DNA of 64,000 nucleotides, taken from Candidatus Freyarchaeota archaeon. Its GTDB lineage: Archaea > Asgardarchaeota > Jordiarchaeia > Jordiarchaeales > Jordiarchaeaceae. The stretch is from the NCBI GenBank assembly GCA_030587365.1, contig JAUQZE010000027.1, forward strand, positions 372,001 through 436,000. Reading direction: 5' to 3'. Shown piece by piece: positions 8,443 to 15,872 of this stretch (the stretch's first letter is position 1; every line of letters starts with the position of its first letter). The notes beneath the pieces were generated by a model, which did no database searches, was not told where the DNA came from, and saw nothing but the letters and a program-made list of their open reading frames with translations. A program made the translations under genes and the position numbers.

Positions 8443-9015
8443 TTACTTCGTTTCTCTTATGACAGCGGCGTCGAGTCTGTGTAGAACTTCCTCGATTTGC
8501 TCCTCACTTGCCTCAATGGTTTTTATTATAGATTCGCTGTTCTTAATGTCTTCCTGGATTCGCTTTACGTATTGACTCATCTTCGCTCGGATAAATCCAA
8601 TATTCGCCTTCTCGTTAGCAAAAATCAGAAGCAGCAAAGACTTATTGCCGTCAAGGTCACTTATTTTGCAAACGTAGAACTGTTTCGAATTGTACACAAT
8701 CATCGCGTTCTGGAACGCGTCAGCACCTAAATGGTTCTCTCCCTGTCTCGCTATGCCCGCCAACGCCGCGCCTAGAGCCCCCGCATTCCAAGCGTTCTTT
8801 ACATGAAAAAACCTAGACTTTGCCAAAGCTTTACCATCACTGTCTACCAGCAGTAAACCCTCTATGTCTCCTTTTCCGAGCATTCTCTTGTATGATTCAA
8901 GTAGACTGTCAAGAGTGTCCGAAACCCTGTTAGTCAGATAAAAGTATCTGTGTTGTGTCTCGTTATTATTGTCTTGTGTTTGTAGAACTTTTCCAGTTGG
9001 AAATTCCGAATCCAT
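8443..9015 (-). CDS. Roadblock/LC7 domain protein (MglB-like)
   Basis: The protein is 190 residues from ATG 9015, with GGAG nine bases upstream. The core (about residues 40-140) has the roadblock pattern: GDIEGLLLVDSDGKALA, then AALAGIARQ, an FYVCKISD strand and SLLLLIFANEKANIGFIRAK. A helical tail follows. Roadblock proteins dimerise and act as GTPase-activating partners or scaffolds for Ras-like GTPases; MglB is the bacterial example. Here it directly precedes the MglA-like GTPase gene, so the two probably form a switch. Nothing is truncated. Confidence 0.8.
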   Translation of the reverse strand: MDSEFPTGKVLQTQDNNNETQHRYFYLTNRVSDTLDSLLESYKRMLGKGDIEGLLLVDSDGKALAKSRFFHVKNAWNAGALGAALAGIARQGENHLGADAFQNAMIVYNSKQFYVCKISDLDGNKSLLLLIFANEKANIGFIRAKMSQYVKRIQEDIKNSESIIKTIEASEEQIEEVLHRLDAAVIRETK

Positions 9016-9080
9016 TTCATTCAACTCCTTTAAGCCTCTTCAAATATTCTTAATCATCGTGATTTAAACCCCCCGAAAGG

Positions 9081-10046
9081 TTAGAGAGTTGCCTGTATAA
9101 GCTGTAATTCCTTGTAGGCTCTAACCAATCTTTTTATTCCCCTATCTTTCCTCTCAGGCTTCATACTAAACTCCTCCAACAGTCGCCTAAGAGAACCAGT
9201 ATTAGGAGCATTGAATATTATTTGAGGCTCGACAACATCGGGGTTGAGAAAAATCTCTCTAATCCCGTCAACCTCAAAAGGTTTCAACCCCGGCTCAGAA
9301 AATACACCCCTAATATCTCCATGTTTCCGAATCAGTTTCAGAGCCCTTTTTGCTCCCACTCCTTTCACCCCAGAGTTAAAGTCAGTCCCCACAAGGATTG
9401 CCAAATCTACAAACTGCTCGTAAGTAATGTTTTGCAGCTTCAGAACCTCTTCTAGAGTTGCACATTGAACATTGTTTTCGGTGAGATCCAGATTCCTCAA
9501 GATTGACCTAGCCCCGAAAAGCAGAGCGTCGTAATCCTGTGTGAGAACATGGTCAGCCTTCCCTATCCGGGTCATGTAAGCCGCCTGCGCCTCACCCTCT
9601 CCCGGCGATTTTACCCAGGGCACGCCCATAGAGGTAAGTAATTTCTGGGTTTCGTTTATGATGGTGTCGTAAAGAACCTCACGGGATAATGATAAGGTTC
9701 TCGCAACATTGTAATTCTTGTTCTCTCTAGCTTTTCTCAGATAACCGTACTCCTTAACCAAAGATTCCACAAGATGCTCCCTCCTCTCCTTGAGCCTCGG
9801 ATGCGCCCCATCAAACACATATATCAACTTAATACCATGTTCCAAAAAATTAATGGTTCTATAAAACACACCGTAGATGTGAGAGACTACACGTCCCTCA
9901 TGGTTGAAGAGAGGGAGATTATGTCTTCTAATCTTATTTAAGAACTGGAAAAGCATATTTGAAGCATCCACTGCGACCCTAGTATTCTCCAATTCGTCTA
10001 GGGAAATGGTTTTGAAATTAACTATAGAACCCAGTTTTACACCCAT
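9081..10046 (-). CDS. FEN1/XPG-family structure-specific nuclease
   Basis: This 321-residue protein starts MGVKLGSIVNF, as FEN1 proteins do; the ATG at 10046 is preceded by GAGGGTG, so I drop three upstream codons. N and I regions are present: VAVDASNMLFQFL, YVFDGAHP, SPGEGEAQAAYM, LTQDYDALLFGA and VGTDFNSGVKGVGAKRALKL with the helix-hairpin-helix. All catalytic acidic residues seem intact. FEN1 cleaves 5' flaps during replication and repair. Unlike housekeeping FEN1 the C-terminus ends ELQLIQATL and shows no obvious PCNA-binding box (Q-x-x-hydrophobic-x-x-FF). Together with its place in an operon with helicase, RecA-like and VirB4-like proteins, this suggests a specialised paralogue working on transferred or recombining DNA. 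Confidence 0.85.
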   Translation of the reverse strand: MGVKLGSIVNFKTISLDELENTRVAVDASNMLFQFLNKIRRHNLPLFNHEGRVVSHIYGVFYRTINFLEHGIKLIYVFDGAHPRLKERREHLVESLVKEYGYLRKARENKNYNVARTLSLSREVLYDTIINETQKLLTSMGVPWVKSPGEGEAQAAYMTRIGKADHVLTQDYDALLFGARSILRNLDLTENNVQCATLEEVLKLQNITYEQFVDLAILVGTDFNSGVKGVGAKRALKLIRKHGDIRGVFSEPGLKPFEVDGIREIFLNPDVVEPQIIFNAPNTGSLRRLLEEFSMKPERKDRGIKRLVRAYKELQLIQATL

Positions 10047-10058
10047 CCTTTTCACCCT

Positions 10059-11195
10059 CTAATTCTCAGCTTTCAGTACTTTTCTCATTTCCTCGATTCT
10101 TTCGTTTACCATTCTTTTCTGCTCCGAGGCGTCTTCAGACGAATCTTCAATTTTAAAACGGGAAATTTTATTCGATATCTCCTCAGCTCTGTCTTTTTCA
10201 CCCATTGAGAGAAGGTAATCTAAGTAAATATTTAGAGCAACCAATAGATGCACTCGAGTATACCCTTTTTCAAAGATTTGAATCGCCTTCTCAAAAGCCT
10301 CAACAACCCTCTGATTATTTTTTAACACAACATTTGAAACTCCTACATGAAAGAGAGCTATGGCTTCTCCGAGTTGGTTTTCATCCTTCCTAGAAATCGT
10401 AAAAGCTTCGTTGAACTGTTCAAGAGCCTCCCCTATTTTTCCTAATTTGAGAAGAATTTTACCTGCCCTTATACGGCAAAGCGGTTCCCCTACTCTATTA
10501 TGCATGTCTTGTTTGATTTTTGCTGCTTCTAAATATGATTCTAGAGCCTCACCCAGTCTTCCCATCCTCTCAAGTATGGTTCCGACTTCCCACAAACAAA
10601 TACCTTTGGTTTTAGTGTCCTCTAATTCTTCTGAAAGTTTAAGAGCTTCCCGATATTGTTTGTAAGCTTCCTCGTATCTCTGCATACCGAACAAAATGTC
10701 CCCCATTCTAACTAGGATCTCTAATACGCCATCCTTCTCCACATAATGAATTGTTTGGTAGGCCTGTTTAGAATGCTTCAAAGCCTCCTCCAGATTATCC
10801 ATCAACCATAGGATTGTACCTATATGAAAGTGAACCGAACCCAAACTCAATAAGTCCCCAAGCTCCTCGTAAATCGCGGCAGCCTCCGAATAACACTTTA
10901 CAGCATCAGCCCCTCGATCTTCGCTCCACATTAGACGCCCCATCTTCGTGAGACAATCGCCCTCTGTCGCCCTATCACCGTTTTCTCTGCTCAAATCCAG
11001 AATCACGTTTAGAACCCTTTCCGCCGCATCGTAATGGTAAAGCCTCATACACTGAGAAGCCACATTCAGCATGAACCTAGAAATAGACTCCCATTCCCTA
11101 CCATTTCCTTTCATAACATCTATTATATCCAGAGGTTCGATTCCTCGCGAAACCAGACTAGCCACACCATAAACACTACTAATCAAACTTAGCAT
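10059..11195 (-). CDS. TPR-repeat protein
   Basis: This 378-residue protein is nearly all tetratricopeptide repeats. Six or more 34-40-residue helical hairpins are visible, with signatures such as ADAVKCYSEAAAIYEELGD, EEALKHSKQAYQTIHYVEKD and GEALESYLEAAKIKQDMHN. TPR arrays are protein-protein scaffolds. The gene overlaps the end of the membrane-protein gene upstream by 17 bases. GAGGAGG lies directly before the ATG at 11195, so a TTG at 11186 may be the real start. It probably bridges the membrane component and the soluble DNA enzymes encoded around it. Confidence 0.82.
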   Translation of the reverse strand: MLSLISSVYGVASLVSRGIEPLDIIDVMKGNGREWESISRFMLNVASQCMRLYHYDAAERVLNVILDLSRENGDRATEGDCLTKMGRLMWSEDRGADAVKCYSEAAAIYEELGDLLSLGSVHFHIGTILWLMDNLEEALKHSKQAYQTIHYVEKDGVLEILVRMGDILFGMQRYEEAYKQYREALKLSEELEDTKTKGICLWEVGTILERMGRLGEALESYLEAAKIKQDMHNRVGEPLCRIRAGKILLKLGKIGEALEQFNEAFTISRKDENQLGEAIALFHVGVSNVVLKNNQRVVEAFEKAIQIFEKGYTRVHLLVALNIYLDYLLSMGEKDRAEEISNKISRFKIEDSSEDASEQKRMVNERIEEMRKVLKAEN

Positions 11196-12519
11196 CCTCC
11201 TCGTAGGACTGTTCCTGAGCGGTGTTCATCGAGATTTGAATCGGGAGAAGTTCGAATACCTCCTCTGAATTGTACATCTCCGTGTATTTTCTCCTCCTAA
11301 CGAGATTGTATACACTTTCACCGCTTTTCTCGGTGTTCACCCGTCTTATTATCCTAGTCATATCTCCTCCTGTTCCAATGAAGAAAAGGGAAGCCCCCCA
11401 AAGCCCACAGTTCTTAGCGTCTATCATCCTCTGACACTTGACTCTCGCCTCTGTTAATTTCTTCTCTAAGCCGGGTTGCACAATCAGACTACCATCCCGC
11501 GTCATAGACAACATAGCGATTAAGGACGCTGGGTCATTTTTCCTGAACTTGTTTGACGCCAAACCCTCAATCTTACTCTTTAGTTCTTTTTCGGCTTTTC
11601 TAAATTCCTTATCCAAGTTTAATACAGGTCTCAAAAGGAGCAAGTAACCAGCACTCTTCTCCTCGAGATCCTCGCCGCTCAAAACTCTTTCTAAGATTGG
11701 TTTCACTTCTGTGCTAGGAACCAATTCGTTAACACTGAGCTCATCTAAATACTGCTTATCCAGTTTTTCAACACAGTTGCCATTACTTGCTAGAAGTGGT
11801 GAATATAGGCAGCGTTCAATCTCCAACTCATCGGCTATCAGCCTCGTATCATATCCCTCCTTTTCCAGTATAGCTCTGAGGAGACCCATTTTTTTTCTCG
11901 CTCGCTCCACAGCCTCACCGAAATCCCTAGAAATCTCCCAAACAGTGACAAAATTATATAACGCATCATCCCGCCTATAAGTTTCAAAGCTAAGATTGAT
12001 TTGGGCCTTCCAGGCGGATAGTAAAACCGAAACTCCAGTACCGCTACCCTTTACTTCAGTAAATTGTAGCACCTGGAAACCTTTTCTGCCACTTCTGAAG
12101 ACTACACAATCATCCAAAATCGCATCTGGCACCACGTAACCGGGAAATCCGCCCCTGACCCAAGTCGGAGGGATATCCCCAGAGCTGCGTCTTATTATTA
12201 TGAAAACGGATACCACTATTACTTCAACAGCGATGGTTATGGCAGGATGAATTCCACGACTCACCCCCAGTCCAATAAAACCCAAGCATATATTACCGGT
12301 TCCTAATCCCAATACGATTAGACTCGACTTGCTGAACCGACTGTTAAAAATAAATCTGGCCAGAAGATAGAGCACCAAATAAACCGCCAGAATGTAAAGA
12401 AGACCGATAGGACTTCCATTGAAGCAAGCACTTACCCCGGTCTCTATTAATCTAATGGCGAAAGAAATTCCTATCGCCAAGGCGAATATTATGGCTATAT
12501 AGTAGATTGTTTTAAGCAT
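11179..12519 (-). CDS. Membrane protein resembling a VirB4-type N-terminal half
   Basis: The protein has 446 residues. The first 110 residues hold about four membrane segments (IYYIAIIFALAIGISFAIRL; LLYILAVYLVLYLLARFIF; IVLGLGTGNICLGFIGLG; ITIAVEVIVVSVFIII). The rest is soluble and mixed alpha/beta. It includes a segment like the N-terminal domain of VirB4/TraC-type secretion ATPases (LSFETYRRDDALYNFVTVW; RARKKMGLLRAILEKEGYD; LLLRPVLNLDKEFRKAEKEL; LWGASLFFIGTGGD). No P-loop is present. The ATG at 12519 has GGAG upstream and the gene overlaps the RadB-like gene by 25 bases. The gene at 23533 has a similar TM-plus-soluble layout followed by an ATPase. The VirB4 relationship is pattern-based and needs structure comparison. 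Confidence 0.6.
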   Translation of the reverse strand: MLKTIYYIAIIFALAIGISFAIRLIETGVSACFNGSPIGLLYILAVYLVLYLLARFIFNSRFSKSSLIVLGLGTGNICLGFIGLGVSRGIHPAITIAVEVIVVSVFIIIRRSSGDIPPTWVRGGFPGYVVPDAILDDCVVFRSGRKGFQVLQFTEVKGSGTGVSVLLSAWKAQINLSFETYRRDDALYNFVTVWEISRDFGEAVERARKKMGLLRAILEKEGYDTRLIADELEIERCLYSPLLASNGNCVEKLDKQYLDELSVNELVPSTEVKPILERVLSGEDLEEKSAGYLLLLRPVLNLDKEFRKAEKELKSKIEGLASNKFRKNDPASLIAMLSMTRDGSLIVQPGLEKKLTEARVKCQRMIDAKNCGLWGASLFFIGTGGDMTRIIRRVNTEKSGESVYNLVRRRKYTEMYNSEEVFELLPIQISMNTAQEQSYEEDAKFD

Positions 12520-13235
12520 TTTTCTCCAACCTCCATTAGTTTTTTCTGAAGTTCTGAATCAACAGAACTTATCCCTCCATTTGTAATCTGGTAGTAAACT
12601 CTACCTCTCAGGTCTCGGTAATGACTAATGATTTCCGCCTCCATAACTGGCTTCACAGGGATCCCCGAAAGATGGAGGGTTATCTGACAAAACTTGTTCA
12701 AACCCCAACCGGCTGCAGGAACCGTTTCACCCTCTTCCTCACCATCTACCTTGGAAACCACTTGGTTCAGTACAAGTACTGCTACGTCTCTCCTCCTCCT
12801 GCATAATCCGAGCATTTCAGGCAACTGCTTCTCCACAACATCCCGGTATCTGGAAAAACTAGTCTCAGGAGAGAGATCCTTACGGTACTGGGATGCGATC
12901 GTGTCTACCACTATGAGTCTGGTTCTATTCGAGACGTAAGCATCCAGAACGCTGATTATCTCCGTCTGCTCATCCAAATTCTTGGGAACAATCAGCGTTA
13001 ATCTCTCCAGCGAATTCTCGTCTGGGAAAAGCTGAGAGAACCTTTTGAAAGAGAACCTATTATCACAATCGATGTAAAGTGTTTGATAACCTTCCTTGGA
13101 TAGGTGTCCCGCCGCCTGCATAGCAAGCGTAGTCTTACCAGTGGCGGCCTCCCCGTAGATGTGGGTAATTATTCCCGTTGGTATACCTCCTCTAATTAAA
13201 TCGTCTATTGGACTATGTGTTCGTATACAAAACAC
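12495..13235 (-). CDS. RadB-like RecA-family ATPase
   Basis: This 246-residue protein contains a single RecA core: IRGGIPTGIITHIYGEAATG then KTTLAMQAAG for Walker A, TLYIDCDNRF, RLIVVDTIAS for Walker B and VLVLNQVVSKVDG, followed by a C-terminal strand pair. It lacks the N-terminal helix-hairpin-helix of RadA and so resembles RadB, a mediator of homologous recombination. I set the start at GTG 13235 because AGGGGTGA lies six bases upstream. A start at 13301 would overlap the preceding gene by 53 bases and has no ribosome site. It sits between the zinc-ribbon/winged-helix gene and the VirB4-N-like membrane gene, in an operon with helicase and nuclease. Confidence 0.8.
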   Translation of the reverse strand: MFCIRTHSPIDDLIRGGIPTGIITHIYGEAATGKTTLAMQAAGHLSKEGYQTLYIDCDNRFSFKRFSQLFPDENSLERLTLIVPKNLDEQTEIISVLDAYVSNRTRLIVVDTIASQYRKDLSPETSFSRYRDVVEKQLPEMLGLCRRRRDVAVLVLNQVVSKVDGEEEGETVPAAGWGLNKFCQITLHLSGIPVKPVMEAEIISHYRDLRGRVYYQITNGGISSVDSELQKKLMEVGEKCLKQSTI

Positions 13236-13248
13236 TTTGTGTTCACCC

Positions 13249-13659
13249 CTAAAGGTAAGTGAATTCAACACCTCCGCGTCTCCTAACCAGCATTCCCTCA
13301 CTCTCCATGTAGTCCAACCTCTTAAGCACCCAATCTTTCGCTAATCCTACTTTCTCAGCGTTTCTCACTATATCTTGAACCGAAACTACTTTACTCCCTC
13401 GAAGGCTCTGGATGACGCTCTCCAGTTTTTCGGTCTTGGTATCCATTCCCATTGCATTGTACTTCTCTCCCGTCTTCTCAGCCTGCTTGCTCTGAACAAG
13501 TTTCGCCGCCGTTTTCCAGGAGCCGACAACATTCTTCTGCAAATGTTGCAGATTCAACTTCTCCCCGCACCGGGGACAGGATGGCTTCTTGCTGAGGGCG
13601 GCTGCAAAGTATTGTTTACACGATGGGCACTTCGCCACCATATACTCTCTTTTTCCCAT
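13249..13659 (-). CDS. Zinc-ribbon plus winged-helix protein
   Basis: This 136-residue protein begins MGKREYMVAKCPSCKQYF. Two CxxC pairs (CPSC, CPRCGEKL) form a zinc ribbon in the first 40 residues. After a linker, residues 80-136 look like a winged helix: VVSVQDIVRNAEKVGLA, then WVLKRLDYMESEGMLVRR. I use ATG 13659 with GGAG nine bases upstream; the helicase gene ends five bases before it. The fold combination suggests a small DNA-binding adaptor for the neighbouring helicase and RadB-like ATPase. No family name is claimed. Confidence 0.72.
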   Translation of the reverse strand: MGKREYMVAKCPSCKQYFAAALSKKPSCPRCGEKLNLQHLQKNVVGSWKTAAKLVQSKQAEKTGEKYNAMGMDTKTEKLESVIQSLRGSKVVSVQDIVRNAEKVGLAKDWVLKRLDYMESEGMLVRRRGGVEFTYL

Positions 13660-13664
13660 ATTTT

Positions 13665-15857
13665 TCAACTCCAAGTTTCGAGGCCTTTCTCTTTTCTACG
13701 ATTCTTGATACGTTCTTCCAAACTATTTCCCATCCTAGTCGCGGTTTTCGCCCCCTCCATATTCGCTATCTCCGTGACGCAATGTATCATCCAGCTTAGA
13801 GTATCAATGACTGATTCTAGGTCCCCCTGAGGAATAGCGTAGAGAGAGCTAACCTCTCTAATACTCTTACCCTTAAGGTAATCCAGAACCGCCATCGACA
13901 TAAATTGGGGCTGTGGTCTACCGTACTCCGACTCCACCGCGCTTAAAACCAAGTTCATAAATTCAAGTTCATCCTCAATGCTGCTGTGAACCATGCTTCG
14001 GATTAGTATACCAGTTGCCGGCTTGAGATAGAGTCTTGTTACCTGTTTTCCAAACCCTGTGGGAGTGAAAGTGCTCATCGTGGTTTCGGTAACTAATCCA
14101 TTATCCCTCAGCTTTTTCAGCACGTTCTCGGCGTTAAGGCAGCGTGACACCAATCCCCTGTAGACTGGATAATTCTGATCCACAATCTGAGCGAGCTTAA
14201 CCAGATGTCTGCACAATCCTTCCCGCTTCCCGCTCTGATAAGAACAGGTGCAGAGGGGGCCTTTCTCCTCATGAAAACTGCAAACATTAACAACGGGCTC
14301 CGTGACCGTAGCCTCAACCCTTTTAGACAGTAATTGCAATCTCAAGCTCTCGTCACGGATTCTCTCAGCACCACTCAATTCACACGTTTCAGCAAGGCAT
14401 TTTACAGCGTCAGATATGTTTACAGAGCCTAACTTAACTAGTCTCTCAAGGCTTGCTTGTGGATTCTTGGATTTCTCCTTCCTCCACCAAAAAGTTTTTT
14501 CAAAAAAGTTCAAGATATCCTTTTCATTCGCCTCCTCGCTCTCAAACATTCTGAGAAGGGTTTGCTCCTCAAGGTTCGGTGGAAAACCAATGGAACTCTC
14601 CACAGCATCATATCGGGGCACCAATTCCCCATCCCTAACCTCAAAATATTTCCGCAGAACCGTAAAACGATCCGAATCAGAAGAGCAGAGTACAACACCA
14701 TAGCCCACGCTATCAAACTCCGGTCTTCCAGCTCTCCCCAATATCTGATGAAACTGATTCGCATTCATGCCATCAATCTCAAACTCGCCAGTAGCCATCT
14801 CTATACGATTAAATACTTGAAAATCCCTTAGAATAACTAATCGAGCCGGAGTATCAATCCCCGCAGACAGAGTAGTGGTGCAACACACAACCTTTAGAAA
14901 ACCGTTGCGAAAAGCATCCTCCACCAGTTCCCTGGAGTCATGATTCAAACCCGCGTGGTGAAAACCCACACCCTGCCTCATCAACTCGATCAAACGCTTA
15001 GAATAATTCTTACCCTCAACGAACCTAGCTGAGAGCGTCTCCCTCTCATCGCCAGACAAGTGAGGCACAACCGACTTAACCAATTTACGCGTTAGACTCT
15101 CTGCGTCCCTCCTATGTGCAACAAAAACAAGAGCCTGACCACCACTTTGAACAATTGAAGAAACCAATTTCCTTATAGCCACCAGTTTATCAGCCTCTAC
15201 CAGGATATAGTTTTTTAAAGGCACGGGTCTGGTGTCCGACTCAATTAACCTTAAATTCAACCAATCCGCAATCTCACCGGCATTGGCTATGGTTGCACTT
15301 AACCCAATGAGCTGCGTCCGCAGTTTCTCCCTTATTCTGATAAGCACACTCTCCAGCCTTCCCCCTCTCTCACCATCACCCATAGAGTGTATCTCATCCA
15401 CTACGATAACCCTAATATCGTAGAGCCAGTCAGGATTCAAACGCAGAAGTGAGTCAAACCTCTCAATGGTGGTGACCAGTATGTCCGCTTCCTCCAAAAT
15501 CTCGGGCGTGTAATGGAAATCCCCGGTGGATATCCTGATTCTCAGATTCAGATCGCGGTACTTCCTCAGGAACATACTAAACTTCTCCCTAGCGAGAGCC
15601 TTCAGAGGAACCATGTAAACCGCCTTCCCACCCTCCAGAACCCATTTCAAAATAGCAAGCTCCCCCACCAGGGTTTTACCACTAGCAGAAGGAGAACAAA
15701 CCAAAAGATCAGCACCCTCGAACAATCCACCCTGAATCGCAAGTATCTGAACCGCCCGCAAATAGTTTATCCCCTGTTGTTCCAGAATCTCCCTGATTTG
15801 GGCAGGCATCTTCTCCTCCAAGTTCAAGAAGGCTCCCAGACTCTTTTGACCATCCAC
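13665..15857 (-). CDS. Ski2/Hel308-like SF2 helicase with SWIM-type zinc motif
   Basis: This 730-residue superfamily 2 helicase has motif I SPSASGKTLVGELA, VDEIHSMGD (DEIH box), IGLSATIAN (motif III), a second RecA domain with GVGFHHAGLNHDSRELVE, CCTTTLSAGIDTPA and QILGRAGRPEFD (motif VI). This order and the later helical domain fit the Ski2/Hel308 group, which unwinds stalled forks and flaps with 3'-5' polarity. An unusual feature is CTCSYQSG followed by LCRHLVKLA near residues 535-555, a CxC...CxH pattern like a SWIM zinc finger, inserted between the helicase core and the C-terminal domain. It is encoded just upstream of the RadB-like and FEN1-like genes, so it is probably the motor of a dedicated DNA-processing module. 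Confidence 0.85.
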   Translation of the reverse strand: MDGQKSLGAFLNLEEKMPAQIREILEQQGINYLRAVQILAIQGGLFEGADLLVCSPSASGKTLVGELAILKWVLEGGKAVYMVPLKALAREKFSMFLRKYRDLNLRIRISTGDFHYTPEILEEADILVTTIERFDSLLRLNPDWLYDIRVIVVDEIHSMGDGERGGRLESVLIRIREKLRTQLIGLSATIANAGEIADWLNLRLIESDTRPVPLKNYILVEADKLVAIRKLVSSIVQSGGQALVFVAHRRDAESLTRKLVKSVVPHLSGDERETLSARFVEGKNYSKRLIELMRQGVGFHHAGLNHDSRELVEDAFRNGFLKVVCCTTTLSAGIDTPARLVILRDFQVFNRIEMATGEFEIDGMNANQFHQILGRAGRPEFDSVGYGVVLCSSDSDRFTVLRKYFEVRDGELVPRYDAVESSIGFPPNLEEQTLLRMFESEEANEKDILNFFEKTFWWRKEKSKNPQASLERLVKLGSVNISDAVKCLAETCELSGAERIRDESLRLQLLSKRVEATVTEPVVNVCSFHEEKGPLCTCSYQSGKREGLCRHLVKLAQIVDQNYPVYRGLVSRCLNAENVLKKLRDNGLVTETTMSTFTPTGFGKQVTRLYLKPATGILIRSMVHSSIEDELEFMNLVLSAVESEYGRPQPQFMSMAVLDYLKGKSIREVSSLYAIPQGDLESVIDTLSWMIHCVTEIANMEGAKTATRMGNSLEERIKNRRKEKGLETWS

Positions 15858-15872
15858 CGTCAGTATACCCTC

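Noticed and set aside
11130..11150. GAGGTTCGATTCCTC resembling a tRNA T-arm
   Set aside because: It lies inside the TPR-protein gene, the flanking acceptor and anticodon arms are missing, and the T-stem has a mismatch.
13236..13301. Upstream start for the RadB-like gene
   Set aside because: It would overlap the preceding gene by over 50 bases and has no ribosome site; GTG 13235 has AGGGGTGA at proper spacing.
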